The notes beneath the pieces are model-generated. The model did not search any database, was not told the origin of the DNA, and worked only from the letters and a program-made list of their open reading frames with translations. The position numbers were made by a program, and so were the translations under genes. A stretch of 64,000 nucleotides of DNA from Robiginitalea sp. SC105 (GTDB taxonomy: Bacteria > Bacteroidota > Bacteroidia > Flavobacteriales > Flavobacteriaceae), in NCBI RefSeq assembly GCF_014243345.1, contig NZ_JACLZF010000001.1, positions 1,054,001-1,118,000 on the forward strand, read 5' to 3'. Position 1 is the first letter of the stretch; the number at the start of each line of letters is the position of its first letter. Shown here in pieces: positions 41,114 through 49,093 of the stretch.

Positions 41114-43315
41114 TTAAGGCTTTTCGGAGGCAACTTTGCTGCCCTGTTCAATTTTTATATCGGTTCCCAGGCGCTGGAGGTAGGCAATCATGGCCACGAT
41201 TTCCCGGTCCCGCATTTCGATGAATGTTTCGCCGTTTTCTGCCGCACTGCGCTTCTGATCCTCGTAGCTCCTGGCAAATTCGGGATCCTGGTAGAGGTTC
41301 TCCTCGATCTGCCGGGCCTGCTCGGCCATGGCCTGCTGGGCGCCGGTAATGTCGTCATCAGAATAGGGGACCCCAAGCTTGGCCATGGCGCGCATCTTAT
41401 CTTCGGTAGCGCTGCGGTCGTGGCGGTTCCGGACCAGCCACTGGTAGGCGGGCATGATGGAGCCGGAGGAGGTACTCTGCGGGTCGTACATGTGGTTCAG
41501 GTGCCAGCTGTCCGAGTATTTGCCCCCGATGCGCAGCAGGTCCGGCCCGGTGCGCTTGCTTCCCCAGAGGAAGGGGTGGTCGTAGACGAATTCCCCGGCT
41601 TTGGCGTATTCCCCATAGCGCTCCACCTCACTCCGGAAGGGTCGGACCATCTGGGAATGGCAGCTGACGCAGCCCTCCCGGATATACAGGTCCCTGCCCT
41701 CGAGTTCCAGGGGGGTATAGGGGGTCACGCTGGTGATGGTCGGGATATTCGATTTCACCAGCAGGGTGGGGATGATCTGCACTGCGCCCCCGATAAGGAT
41801 GGCGATGGTGGCCAGGATGGTCAGTTGAACCGGCTTGCGTTCCAGCCAGGTATGGAAGGTCTCCCCCGCCAGGCGGCGGCGGTTCAGTCGTTTCAGGGGG
41901 GCGGCTTCGGCCAGCTCGTCCTCCACGGCCTGCCCGCTGCGGATGGTGGCGACCATGTTGTAGAGCATCACCAGTACCCCGGCCAGGTAGAGCGTACCGC
42001 CAATGGCACGCATCCAGTACATCGGGATGATTTCCTGTACGGTTTCCAGGAAGTTGCCGTACACCAGGGTGCCGTCCGGGTTGAAATCCTTCCACATGAG
42101 GGCCTGTGTAAACCCTGCCACATACATCGGGAGGGCATAGAGGACGATCCCCAGGGTGCCGATCCAGAAATGGAAATTGGCCAGTGGCACGGAAAACAGG
42201 GGTGTTTTATAAAGCCTCGGAACCAGCCAGTAGACCATCCCGAAAATCAAAAATCCGTTCCAGGACAGGGCGCCCACATGCACGTGTGCGATGATCCAGT
42301 CGCTGAAGTGGGCAATGGCGTTGATGTTTTTAAGGGAGAGCATGGGCCCCTCGAAGGTGGCCATTCCGTAGCCGGTAATGGCAACTACCATGAATTTGAG
42401 TACCGGGCTGGTGCGCACCTTGTCCCATGCCCCCCTCAGGGTCAGCAGGCCGTTGATCATCCCGCCCCAGGAAGGCGCGATGAGCATGATCGAAAAGGTG
42501 ACGCCCAGGTTCTGGGCCCAGTCGGGCAGGGAGGTATATAACAGGTGGTGCGGGCCTGCCCAGATGTATATAAATATCAGCGACCAGAAGTGCACGATGG
42601 ACAACCGGTACGAATAGATGGGGCGGTTGGCCGCCTTGGGCACGAAATAGTACATCAGCCCCAGGAAGGGGGTGGTGAGGAAAAAGGCCACGGCATTATG
42701 CCCATACCACCATTGCACCAGGGCATCCTGCACGCCGGCATAAACCGAATAACTCTTGAGGGCGCTCACCGGCAATTCGAGGCTGTTGAAGATATGCAGC
42801 ACGGCCACGGTGATGATGGTGGCCAAATAGAACCAGATGGCCACATACAAATGCCGCTGCCGACGTTTGAGTACCGTGCCAATGAAGTTCCAGGCAAAGA
42901 CCACCCAGACGAGGGTAATGGCGATGTCGATGGGCCATTCCAGCTCCGCGTATTCCTTGGATGTGGTGTATCCGAGGGGGAGGGTCAGGGCGGCTGATAC
43001 GATGATCAGCTGCCAGCCCCAGAAATTGATTTTGCTGAGCGCGTCATTGAACATCCTGGCTTTCAGCAGCCGCTGGGTGGAGTAATAGACCCCGGCAAAC
43101 ATGGCATTGCCCACAAAGGCAAAGATCACTGCGTTGGTGTGCAGCGGCCTCAGCCGTCCGAAGCTCAGCCAGGAAATCCCGTCGGTGAGGTTCGGGAACA
43201 GAAACATAAAGGCCAGCAAAAGCCCTACCAGCATCCCCACCACGCCCCAGAGCATGGTGGCGTAAAGGAATTTCTGGACGATTTTGTTGTCGTATTTGAA
43301 TTGTTCGACTTCCAT
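41114..43315 (-). CDS. ccoNO: Fused cbb3 oxidase subunits I and II (CcoN-CcoO)
   Basis: 733 residues from ATG 43315 (MEVEQFKYDNKIVQKF). The longer frame to 43501 overlaps ccoS. The first 470 residues are CcoN: twelve helices with heme and CuB histidines in FGRLRPLHTNAVIF, WWYGHNAVAFFLT and DWIIAHVHVGALSWNG. After a linker comes CcoO, with the heme c motif EGCVSCHSQMVRPFRSEVER and GPDLLRIGGKYSDSWH. Separate genes are usual in Proteobacteria; the fusion is a Bacteroidota trait. It is the catalytic core for oxygen reduction at high affinity. Confidence 0.96.
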   Translation of the reverse strand: MEVEQFKYDNKIVQKFLYATMLWGVVGMLVGLLLAFMFLFPNLTDGISWLSFGRLRPLHTNAVIFAFVGNAMFAGVYYSTQRLLKARMFNDALSKINFWGWQLIIVSAALTLPLGYTTSKEYAELEWPIDIAITLVWVVFAWNFIGTVLKRRQRHLYVAIWFYLATIITVAVLHIFNSLELPVSALKSYSVYAGVQDALVQWWYGHNAVAFFLTTPFLGLMYYFVPKAANRPIYSYRLSIVHFWSLIFIYIWAGPHHLLYTSLPDWAQNLGVTFSIMLIAPSWGGMINGLLTLRGAWDKVRTSPVLKFMVVAITGYGMATFEGPMLSLKNINAIAHFSDWIIAHVHVGALSWNGFLIFGMVYWLVPRLYKTPLFSVPLANFHFWIGTLGIVLYALPMYVAGFTQALMWKDFNPDGTLVYGNFLETVQEIIPMYWMRAIGGTLYLAGVLVMLYNMVATIRSGQAVEDELAEAAPLKRLNRRRLAGETFHTWLERKPVQLTILATIAILIGGAVQIIPTLLVKSNIPTITSVTPYTPLELEGRDLYIREGCVSCHSQMVRPFRSEVERYGEYAKAGEFVYDHPFLWGSKRTGPDLLRIGGKYSDSWHLNHMYDPQSTSSGSIMPAYQWLVRNRHDRSATEDKMRAMAKLGVPYSDDDITGAQQAMAEQARQIEENLYQDPEFARSYEDQKRSAAENGETFIEMRDREIVAMIAYLQRLGTDIKIEQGSKVASEKP

Positions 43316-43325
43316 GGTCTTCTGA

Positions 43326-43532
43326 TTAGGTTTCGCGTGTGTTTTTGGTTGATTTTTCGGGTTTTGAAGCGGGATCCCCGGTTTTGCCCACCAGCTCGTC
43401 ATCAAAGAGCATCCGCACCGAAGGCGTGTACGGGTCGTCGTACTGCCCCCTGCGGACCGAGTAGATGAAAACGGCAAAGAAAAACAGCGCCACGGCCACA
43501 CTGATGGCCAGCAGCAGATAGATTACGCTCAT
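43326..43532 (-). CDS. ccoS: cbb3 oxidase assembly protein CcoS
   Basis: 68 residues from ATG 43532 (a GTG six bases upstream is possible). MSVIYLLLAISVAVALFFFAVFI is the single CcoS helix, followed by YSVRRGQYDDPYTPSVRMLFDDE, the conserved cytosolic segment. It is needed for cofactor insertion into the oxidase. First gene of the operon, with the Fnr-type site 52 bases upstream. Confidence 0.9.
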   Translation of the reverse strand: MSVIYLLLAISVAVALFFFAVFIYSVRRGQYDDPYTPSVRMLFDDELVGKTGDPASKPEKSTKNTRET

Positions 43533-43553
43533 ACCCACGTAAAAATTTGAGTG

Positions 43554-43561
43554 TAAAACTA
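43554..43561 (-). promoter_or_regulatory. -7 box of the cco operon
   Basis: On the minus strand TAGTTTTA, one change from TAnnTTTG. It starts exactly 29.5 bases from the centre of the Fnr-type site, the same distance as at hemN. Confidence 0.5.
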
Positions 43562-43584
43562 CCCAGGGGTGTTTCCGGAAAAAA

Positions 43585-43596
43585 TGATAAATGTCA
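43585..43596 (-). promoter_or_regulatory. Fnr-type operator of the cco operon
   Basis: TGACATTTATCA on the minus strand, two-fold related to the hemN and ccoI sites (consensus TGACAWWTRTCA). It lies between the ccoI stop and the ccoS start, so it serves the seven-gene cco operon. Confidence 0.7.
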
Positions 43597-43607
43597 GGGT
43601 TCGGAAA

Positions 43608-46013
43608 TTATTCGGCCTTCCTGCCGATCCAGGTAGTCGCCAGGTAGGTAAAAATGACGATGGTAATGGAACTCAGTGGCATCAGGATAGCTGCGATGAC
43701 CGGCTGGAGTTGCCCGGTGACGGCAAAATAAAGTCCCACCAGGTTGTAGAGGAGGGAGAGAGCAAAACTGATCCGGATGACTCCGAGGCCCTTCCTGCTG
43801 ATCCGCAGGAACCAGTCCAGGCTTGCAAAACGGCGGCCGTCGAGGATCGCATCGCAGGCGGGGGTAAACAGATGGGAGTCTTCCGAGATGGCAATGCCCG
43901 CATCTGCCTGGGCCAGGGCCCCCGCATCGTTGAGCCCGTCGCCAACCATGATGACCCTGCGGCCCGCCTGTTGCATTTCCCGTACGAAATGCAGTTTTTC
44001 CCGGGGTTGCCGGTCAAAATAAAGTGGGGTCAGGGGCGGCAACAGATCTTCCAGCGCTTCTTTTTCGGAGGGGTTGTCCCCGGACAGCACGGCGATATCG
44101 TACTGGTTGCCCAGGCGCTCAAAAAGTCCCCGGGAGCCTTCCCGATAGGCATTCCTGATGGTGAAGTACCCCCGGTACCCCTTGCCGGAACGCACGTGCA
44201 CTTCGGTACCCGACCCGGCAGGTGCCTCCTGGCTACCCGCAAAACTGCGGGAACCTGCGCGTATATATTCCCCGTTGGCCCTCCCCTCGATACCGCTTCC
44301 GAGGTGTTCTTCGTAATGGTCCAGGGGGACGATATCGTACGGGGCCAGGTTCTGGTAGAGGGCCTGGCTCAGGGGGTGTCCCGAAGCGCGGAGGATATTT
44401 TTCAGGGCTGCCGCCTCCTCCGTTTCCAGGGGGATCCCCGTGTAGGCAATCTGGTTTTTCCGGGCTGTGCTGATGGTACCGGTCTTGTCGAAGACCAGCG
44501 TGTCTGCCCGGGCCATGCGCTCGAGGGTGTTGGTATCTTTTACATAGAAACCGTTGCGCCCGAAGATCCGCAACAGGTTCCCGAGGGTAAAGGGGGCCGC
44601 CAGGGCTATCGCACAGGGGCAGGCGATGATCAGCACGGCGGTGAGCACATCCAGGGAGCGGGAGGGGTCGATAAATAGCCAGGCCCCTGCGGCGGTGGCC
44701 GCGATGGTCAGTACGGCGAGGGTAAACCGCTTCCCGATGCGGTCCGTCAGGTTGCGGAAGCTGCTTTTGGCCGATTTGGAAAAGGCGGAATCGCTCCACA
44801 GTTCCGTCAGGTAACTCTGGGAGACCACCTTGAGCACCCGGACTTCGATAGGCCCCTGCAACTGCCGGCCCCCGGCATAGATGGTTTCCCCTTCGGCCTT
44901 GCGCACCGGGCGTGCCTCCCCGGTGACAAAACTGTAATCGATTTCCCCTTTTCCCCTGATCAGCATGGCATCGGCGGGGATCAGGGCGTTATTGCGGATC
45001 AGCAACCGGTCGCCGGGTACCACTTCGTGGACCGGCACGTTTGCCTCTTCCCCATCCTCCCCGAGGCGGGTGACCGCTATGGGAAAATAGGATTTGTAGT
45101 CGCGCTCAAAAGAGAGATAAGAATAGGTCCGTTGCTGGAAAAAGCGGCCCAGCAACAGGAAGAAGACCAGTCCCGAAAGGCTGTCGAAAAAGCCGCTTCC
45201 CAGGTCCAGGGCCACCTCCACGGTGCTCCGGACAAATAGCACGGCAATCCCCAGGGCAATGGGCAGGTCGATATTCAGCACGCCGGAGCGGAGACCCCGG
45301 TACCCCGTGCGGATATAATCCCACCCGGAATAAAATACCACGGGTACGGAAAAGGCGAACATCAGCCAGCGGAACAACCCCTTGTTGGCAGAAAGCCAGG
45401 ATTCCCCGCTGTCAAAATATTCGGGGAAGGACAGGAACATGATATTCCCAAATGCAAACCCGGCAATCCCAAGCTGGTAAATGAGCTTCCGGCTGGTTGC
45501 AGGCGATTCGCGATTGTACTGCTCCAGGGTTATGGAAGGTTCATAGCCGATGGATACCAGTAGTTCCACGAGTTCCCGCAGCCGGATTTTTTCGGGGTTG
45601 AAATGGATGTGTGCTCGTTTGCGGGGAAAATTTACCTGGCTGCTGATCACCCCGGGGTTCAGCCGGTTGAGGTTTTCCAGGATCCAGATACACGAGCTGC
45701 AATGGATTTGGGGAATCTGCAGGGTGACCACCTGGTGGGAGGCTTCCTGGAAATCCAGAAGGCGGGAGGCAATCTCCGGCTCGTCGAGGAAATCGTAGGC
45801 GTGGTCTGTATCGCGGGGGGAACGGCCCGGGTTCTCCCCGAGGTCGTAATAGGCGTCCAGCTGGTGGTCCCGGAAGATCTCGTAGACGGTTTGGCAGCCG
45901 CGGCAACAGAAATCCCGGCCATCAAAGTGAACCCTGTCGGCTTCGCAGGGTTCCCCGCAATGGTAGCAGCCCGGGGGCTGGATGTCCGGGGATGTGGTTT
46001 TCCGGGTAGTCAT
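43608..46013 (-). CDS. ccoI: Copper-translocating P-type ATPase of the cbb3 system
   Basis: 801 residues from ATG 46013 (MTTRKTTSPDIQ). Twenty codons upstream in frame cover the promoter. A cysteine-rich start (CYHCGEPC, FCCRGCQTVYEIF) and an HMA domain (IHCSSCIWILENL) bind copper. The transmembrane CPC is in IIACPCAIALAAPF, the phosphorylation site DKTGTIST, and the hinge GDGLNDAGAL. CcoI exports Cu(I) from the cytosol for CuB insertion. It has its own Fnr-type site and is not fused to the operon downstream. Confidence 0.95.
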   Translation of the reverse strand: MTTRKTTSPDIQPPGCYHCGEPCEADRVHFDGRDFCCRGCQTVYEIFRDHQLDAYYDLGENPGRSPRDTDHAYDFLDEPEIASRLLDFQEASHQVVTLQIPQIHCSSCIWILENLNRLNPGVISSQVNFPRKRAHIHFNPEKIRLRELVELLVSIGYEPSITLEQYNRESPATSRKLIYQLGIAGFAFGNIMFLSFPEYFDSGESWLSANKGLFRWLMFAFSVPVVFYSGWDYIRTGYRGLRSGVLNIDLPIALGIAVLFVRSTVEVALDLGSGFFDSLSGLVFFLLLGRFFQQRTYSYLSFERDYKSYFPIAVTRLGEDGEEANVPVHEVVPGDRLLIRNNALIPADAMLIRGKGEIDYSFVTGEARPVRKAEGETIYAGGRQLQGPIEVRVLKVVSQSYLTELWSDSAFSKSAKSSFRNLTDRIGKRFTLAVLTIAATAAGAWLFIDPSRSLDVLTAVLIIACPCAIALAAPFTLGNLLRIFGRNGFYVKDTNTLERMARADTLVFDKTGTISTARKNQIAYTGIPLETEEAAALKNILRASGHPLSQALYQNLAPYDIVPLDHYEEHLGSGIEGRANGEYIRAGSRSFAGSQEAPAGSGTEVHVRSGKGYRGYFTIRNAYREGSRGLFERLGNQYDIAVLSGDNPSEKEALEDLLPPLTPLYFDRQPREKLHFVREMQQAGRRVIMVGDGLNDAGALAQADAGIAISEDSHLFTPACDAILDGRRFASLDWFLRISRKGLGVIRISFALSLLYNLVGLYFAVTGQLQPVIAAILMPLSSITIVIFTYLATTWIGRKAE

Positions 46014-46028
46014 AATTCCAGTCAAATG

Positions 46029-46036
46029 CAAAGATG
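46029..46036 (-). promoter_or_regulatory. -7 box of ccoI
   Basis: CATCTTTG on the minus strand, one change from TAnnTTTG, beginning 30.5 bases from the centre of the operator at 46061-46072. Confidence 0.45.
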
Positions 46037-46060
46037 CATCAAACCCTGCCACTGCAAAGA

Positions 46061-46072
46061 TGATATATGTCA
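46061..46072 (-). promoter_or_regulatory. Fnr-type operator of ccoI
   Basis: TGACATATATCA on the minus strand, matching the ccoS and hemN sites. It is 47 bases before the ccoI ATG and about 100 bases before the divergent fnr-like gene. Confidence 0.7.
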
Positions 46073-46130
46073 CCTTTCAGGGATGTCGTTTTTTCCCTAC
46101 ATTTATATATAATTAGTGATGGGATTTCAG

Positions 46131-46146
46131 AAGTGCCTGGGCACTT
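46131..46146. promoter_or_regulatory. Inverted repeat upstream of the Fnr-type regulator
   Basis: AAGTGCC-TG-GGCACTT, seven-base arms with a two-base spacer, 28 bases before the regulator's ATG. It does not match the TGACAWWTRTCA sites, so another regulator or a distinct mode of self-control may use it. Confidence 0.4.
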
Positions 46147-46174
46147 AAAGTCGTGATCCCTTAAAATCCGGAAC

Positions 46175-46879
46175 ATGGAGGAAGAATTCAGTAAATCCCG
46201 ATGTGAAAACTGCATCGTCCGCAAGTTCAACGCCCTCCGGGCGATGAGCAAGGAGGAATTGAAGGCGGTTGCAGATTCCAAGGTGTCCCGGAAAGTCAAA
46301 AAAGGCGAGATCATCTTTGACGAGGGGGAACGGCTGGCAGGCGTTTACTGCGTGCGGGACGGGGTTTCCAAACTCTCCAAGCTCAGCGAAAACGGGAAGG
46401 ACCAGATCGTGAAACTCGCCAGCAAGGGCGAAGTGCTCGGACAGCGTTCGGTGGTTGCGGAAGAATCTGCCAACCTGAGCGCTACCGCCATCAGCGATAT
46501 GGAGATCTGCTTTATCCCTAGGGAGGCCATCAGCGATTCCCTGCATAAGAACCCGGACTTCACCTACGAGGTGCTCCGCCATATGGCACAAGACCTCCGC
46601 GAGGCCGATGAGGTCATCGTAAACATGTCCCAGAAGACCGTCAAACAAAGGATTGCCCAGGCCCTGCTCTACCTGAAGGAAAATTTCGGGGAAGATTCGG
46701 ACGGGTACCTGCTGCTGGTACTTTCACGGGAAGATATTGCCAGTGTGGTCGGGACGGCAACGGAATCCTGTATCCGCATGCTGTCCGAACTCAAAAAGGA
46801 GGGGTTGATCAAAACCTCCGGCAAGCGGCTTGCGATCACCGAGGCCCGCAAACTGAAGGAACTCGCGGACGGATTCTGA
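46175..46879 (+). CDS. Crp/Fnr-family transcriptional regulator, Fnr-like
   Basis: 234 residues. The N-terminus carries SRCENCIVRKFN (Cys10, Cys13), resembling the Fnr cluster but with only this pair; no further cysteine in the normal +6 place. The cyclic-nucleotide-like barrel (GEIIFDEGERLAGVYCVRDG) has Cys60 in VYCV. The DNA-binding helix is SREDIASVVGTATESCIRM, with E-S-x-x-R typical of Fnr rather than Crp. Its position beside ccoI and the palindromes make it the natural regulator of the three sites. Whether it holds an oxygen-sensitive cluster is open. Confidence 0.88.
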   Translation: MEEEFSKSRCENCIVRKFNALRAMSKEELKAVADSKVSRKVKKGEIIFDEGERLAGVYCVRDGVSKLSKLSENGKDQIVKLASKGEVLGQRSVVAEESANLSATAISDMEICFIPREAISDSLHKNPDFTYEVLRHMAQDLREADEVIVNMSQKTVKQRIAQALLYLKENFGEDSDGYLLLVLSREDIASVVGTATESCIRMLSELKKEGLIKTSGKRLAITEARKLKELADGF

Positions 46880-46892
46880 TAGCCGGTAGTGG

Positions 46893-47114
46893 TTACTCCC
46901 GCGAAATCGGGAAATCTTCATAGAAGTCGTCAAACGTCTTGTCGGACGTATACGGATCCCTGAGGACCCGGTATACCATCACCCCTACGAGCAATTGCCC
47001 GAGGACCGTGATATAAAACACCCAGTTAAAGGCGAGGTCCATCAGGACCGTAAGGGTCAGTATCAACAGGAGGAATGTAGTCAGGGCTACCCAGCCCATG
47101 GCAGTCATTTTCAT
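46893..47114 (-). CDS. Small two-helix membrane protein
   Basis: 73 residues from ATG 47114 (MKMTAMGWVALTTFLLL). An in-frame extension to 47165 is less likely. Two helices (near 8-28 and 32-50) are followed by a basic-acidic tail with DPYTSDKTFDDFYEDFPISRE. I do not recognise the family. It ends 13 bases after the convergent regulator and is otherwise isolated. Confidence 0.55.
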   Translation of the reverse strand: MKMTAMGWVALTTFLLLILTLTVLMDLAFNWVFYITVLGQLLVGVMVYRVLRDPYTSDKTFDDFYEDFPISRE

Positions 47115-47335
47115 AGCAAACGTTTCTCCCTTATCGGGTTTTGAACGTAACCGTAAATTAACCAATCCTAGGGGGAAATCCTGTTAAAGGCTTGCCAAAC
47201 AAGTCGCACCAACCGGCTATACCGGCAGGCGCTTTGCATCATCGGAAAGAGCGTTTTGTCCGATTGAAGAATCCGCTTCGTGCAATCGGTGAAGAAAGGC
47301 CATCGGCAGCACGCCCAGCCGCGATCCGGAATCCG

Positions 47336-47343
47336 TACCTTTA
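47336..47343 (+). promoter_or_regulatory. -7 box of the NADH dehydrogenase gene
   Basis: TACCTTTA, one change from TAnnTTTG, 15 bases before ATG 47359, which would leave an almost leaderless message. Confidence 0.45.
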
Positions 47344-47358
47344 AAAAAAAGCATTTCC

Positions 47359-48663
47359 ATGAATATCCCAGAAAGTGATCTTCCGCGAATCGCAGTGGTC
47401 GGAGGCGGTTTTGCCGGGATTTCCCTGGCTAAGCGGCTGCGGGGGCTGCCCGTGCAGCTGGTGCTGGTAGACCGGCAAAACTACCACAATTTCCAGCCCC
47501 TCCTTTACCAGGTCTCGACCGGTGGCCTGGAGCCTGACAGCATCGCCTATCCCATCCGTAAAATACTCAAGCGCCTGGACAATTTTTATTTCAGGTGGGC
47601 CGAGGTGGAATCCGTGGACCCGGACCGGCGCATTTTGCATACGGATAAAGGGGATTTGGGGTACGATTACCTGGTGCTGGCCACGGGGACGCGGACCAAT
47701 TATTTCGGGAACAAGCAGATGGAGAAATTTGCCCGCCCGATGAAAACCATCCCGCAGGCACTCGACATCCGCAGCCTGGCACTGCAAAACCTGGAACAGG
47801 CAGACTATACAGAGAGCGATTCTCAGCGACGGGCCCTCATGAATTTCTGCATCATCGGGGCAGGGCCCACCGGGGTGGAACTGGCGGGTGCCTTTGCCGA
47901 ACTCAAACGGCATGTGTTCCCCCGGGATTACAAGCACCTGGACGTGGCGGAGATGGAAATCCACCTATTTGAAGGGGCAGGGCAGGTATTGCCGCCCATG
48001 AGCGATACCGCCTCCCGGAAAGGCAGGGAATTCCTGGAGGGACTCGGGGTACAGATCCACCTGGATACCCTGGTGGATTCCTATGACGGGGAACTGCTGA
48101 CCACCAAAGACGGGAAGGAGTTCCGGACGGCCAACTGCATCTGGACCGCCGGGGTCACCGGTGCCCTGGTCCCCGGTTTTCCCGAAGGATCCGTCGATGG
48201 GCGCACAGGCCGCCTGAAGGTCGATAACCTGAACCGGGTCAGGGGTTATGAAACCGTATTTGCCGTTGGAGATATCGCCCTCATGCAGACCGCCAATTAT
48301 CCGGGGGGGCATCCGCAAATGGCGCAGCCGGCCATGCAGCAGGGCGCCCACCTGGCAAAAAACCTCAAATTCCTACTGGAGGGCAAGCCGATGCGGCCCT
48401 TCACCTACAAGGACAAGGGGAGCATGGCAACCATCGGGAGGAACAAGGCGGTGGTGGACCTTCCCAAATTCCAGTTCGGCGGTTTTGCCGCCTGGTTTAT
48501 CTGGATGTTCATCCACCTGATGTCCCTGGTGGGGTTCCGGAACAAAGTCGTTGTCTTCTTTAACTGGGTGTACAACTATATCAATTACGACAAGGCGGCC
48601 CGCCTGATTGTCCGTCCTTTCAGGAGGAAGGCCGAAAAGGATGCGGCCATGGCGGATAAATAA
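47359..48663 (+). CDS. Type II NADH dehydrogenase (NDH-2)-like FAD oxidoreductase
   Basis: 434 residues. FAD-binding PRIAVVGGGFAGISLAKRL, NAD-binding NFCIIGAGPTGVELAGAFAE, and the second FAD motif TVFAVGDIALM are in order. LLYQVSTGGLEPDSIAYPIR is the quinone-side signature of NDH-2 enzymes. An amphipathic C-terminal segment (AWFIWMFIHLMSLVGFRNKV, FFNWVYNYINYDKA) would bind the membrane face. It feeds electrons to quinone without pumping protons. No Fnr-type site was found upstream, so it is probably not part of the low-oxygen set. Confidence 0.9.
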   Translation: MNIPESDLPRIAVVGGGFAGISLAKRLRGLPVQLVLVDRQNYHNFQPLLYQVSTGGLEPDSIAYPIRKILKRLDNFYFRWAEVESVDPDRRILHTDKGDLGYDYLVLATGTRTNYFGNKQMEKFARPMKTIPQALDIRSLALQNLEQADYTESDSQRRALMNFCIIGAGPTGVELAGAFAELKRHVFPRDYKHLDVAEMEIHLFEGAGQVLPPMSDTASRKGREFLEGLGVQIHLDTLVDSYDGELLTTKDGKEFRTANCIWTAGVTGALVPGFPEGSVDGRTGRLKVDNLNRVRGYETVFAVGDIALMQTANYPGGHPQMAQPAMQQGAHLAKNLKFLLEGKPMRPFTYKDKGSMATIGRNKAVVDLPKFQFGGFAAWFIWMFIHLMSLVGFRNKVVVFFNWVYNYINYDKAARLIVRPFRRKAEKDAAMADK

Positions 48664-48674
48664 AAAAGCTTTGC

Positions 48675-48682
48675 TATCTTTG
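48675..48682 (+). promoter_or_regulatory. -7 box of the candidate small RNA
   Basis: TATCTTTG, an exact TAnnTTTG, 12 bases after the NDH-2 stop. No ATG-led gene follows within 400 bases until hmgA, which has a separate upstream region. No clear TTTG element lies 19 bases upstream. Confidence 0.55.
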
Positions 48683-48687
48683 CAGGG

Positions 48688-48779
48688 TTGTGTTGTATTC
48701 CCGGAAGGGAATGCAGGTCGGCGGCAGTAACTGCCGCGTCCAAATGAAAGGCTTTCCGATGAGGGAGGCTTTTTTTTTT
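48688..48779 (+). ncRNA. Candidate structured small RNA of about 92 nt
   Basis: Downstream of the -7 box, three hairpins follow one another. The first is TGTATTCCC-GGAA-GGGAATGCA (48694-48715), a nine-pair stem with a GGAA tetraloop. The second is GCGGCAG-TAA-CTGCCGC (48721-48737). The third is AAAGGCTTTCC / GGGAGGCTTTT (48747-48773), ending in a run of nine T. The promoter-hairpin-hairpin-terminator layout suggests an independent short RNA. It does not show the SRP RNA asymmetric loop or a cobalamin-type core. The identity is unknown. Confidence 0.5.
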
Positions 48780-49093
48780 GGAATCTAAAGAGTTCCGACA
48801 CCGACACCGCCACTGGATCTGGGAGTATTACGAATCCCTTTATCTCATCACTTTGTATCCCGGATACCGCGTTTCAGGACTCCCGCGTTTCAGGAATCCT
48901 TGCGTTCCTCCGGGTTGTACGTTGATTTGTTATCGGTTGATTTCTCGCTCATGTTACGTTTTCCCAACAAGATACCAGGCTGTCCGGATTGCCCGTGTCC
49001 CAGTGCCATCGATCCGTGCTGCATTCCGCTTATGCCATTTCAGTTTGGTCTTGAATTGTCGTATTTTTAGGGAAGAATAAAAGCGCGCAAATC
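48780..49093. other. Leader region of hmgA
   Basis: About 310 bases with no supported gene. Near the gene TTTGGTCTTGAATTGTCG and TATTTTTA (49061-49068) could form a Bacteroidota promoter. CGCGTTTCAGGACTCCCGCG and CGTTTCAGGAATCCTTGCG are imperfect direct repeats at 48867-48905. Confidence 0.35.

Noticed and set aside
40979-42541. 520-codon open frame opposite ccoNO
   Set aside because: Antisense shadow of a clear oxidase gene, with no signal peptide, domain or promoter.
48688-48779. SRP (4.5S) RNA or cobalamin riboswitch
   Set aside because: GGAA loop and GCAG resemble parts of SRP RNA, but the required internal loop on the 5' side is missing; the cobalamin core is also absent, and hmgA is not a B12 gene.
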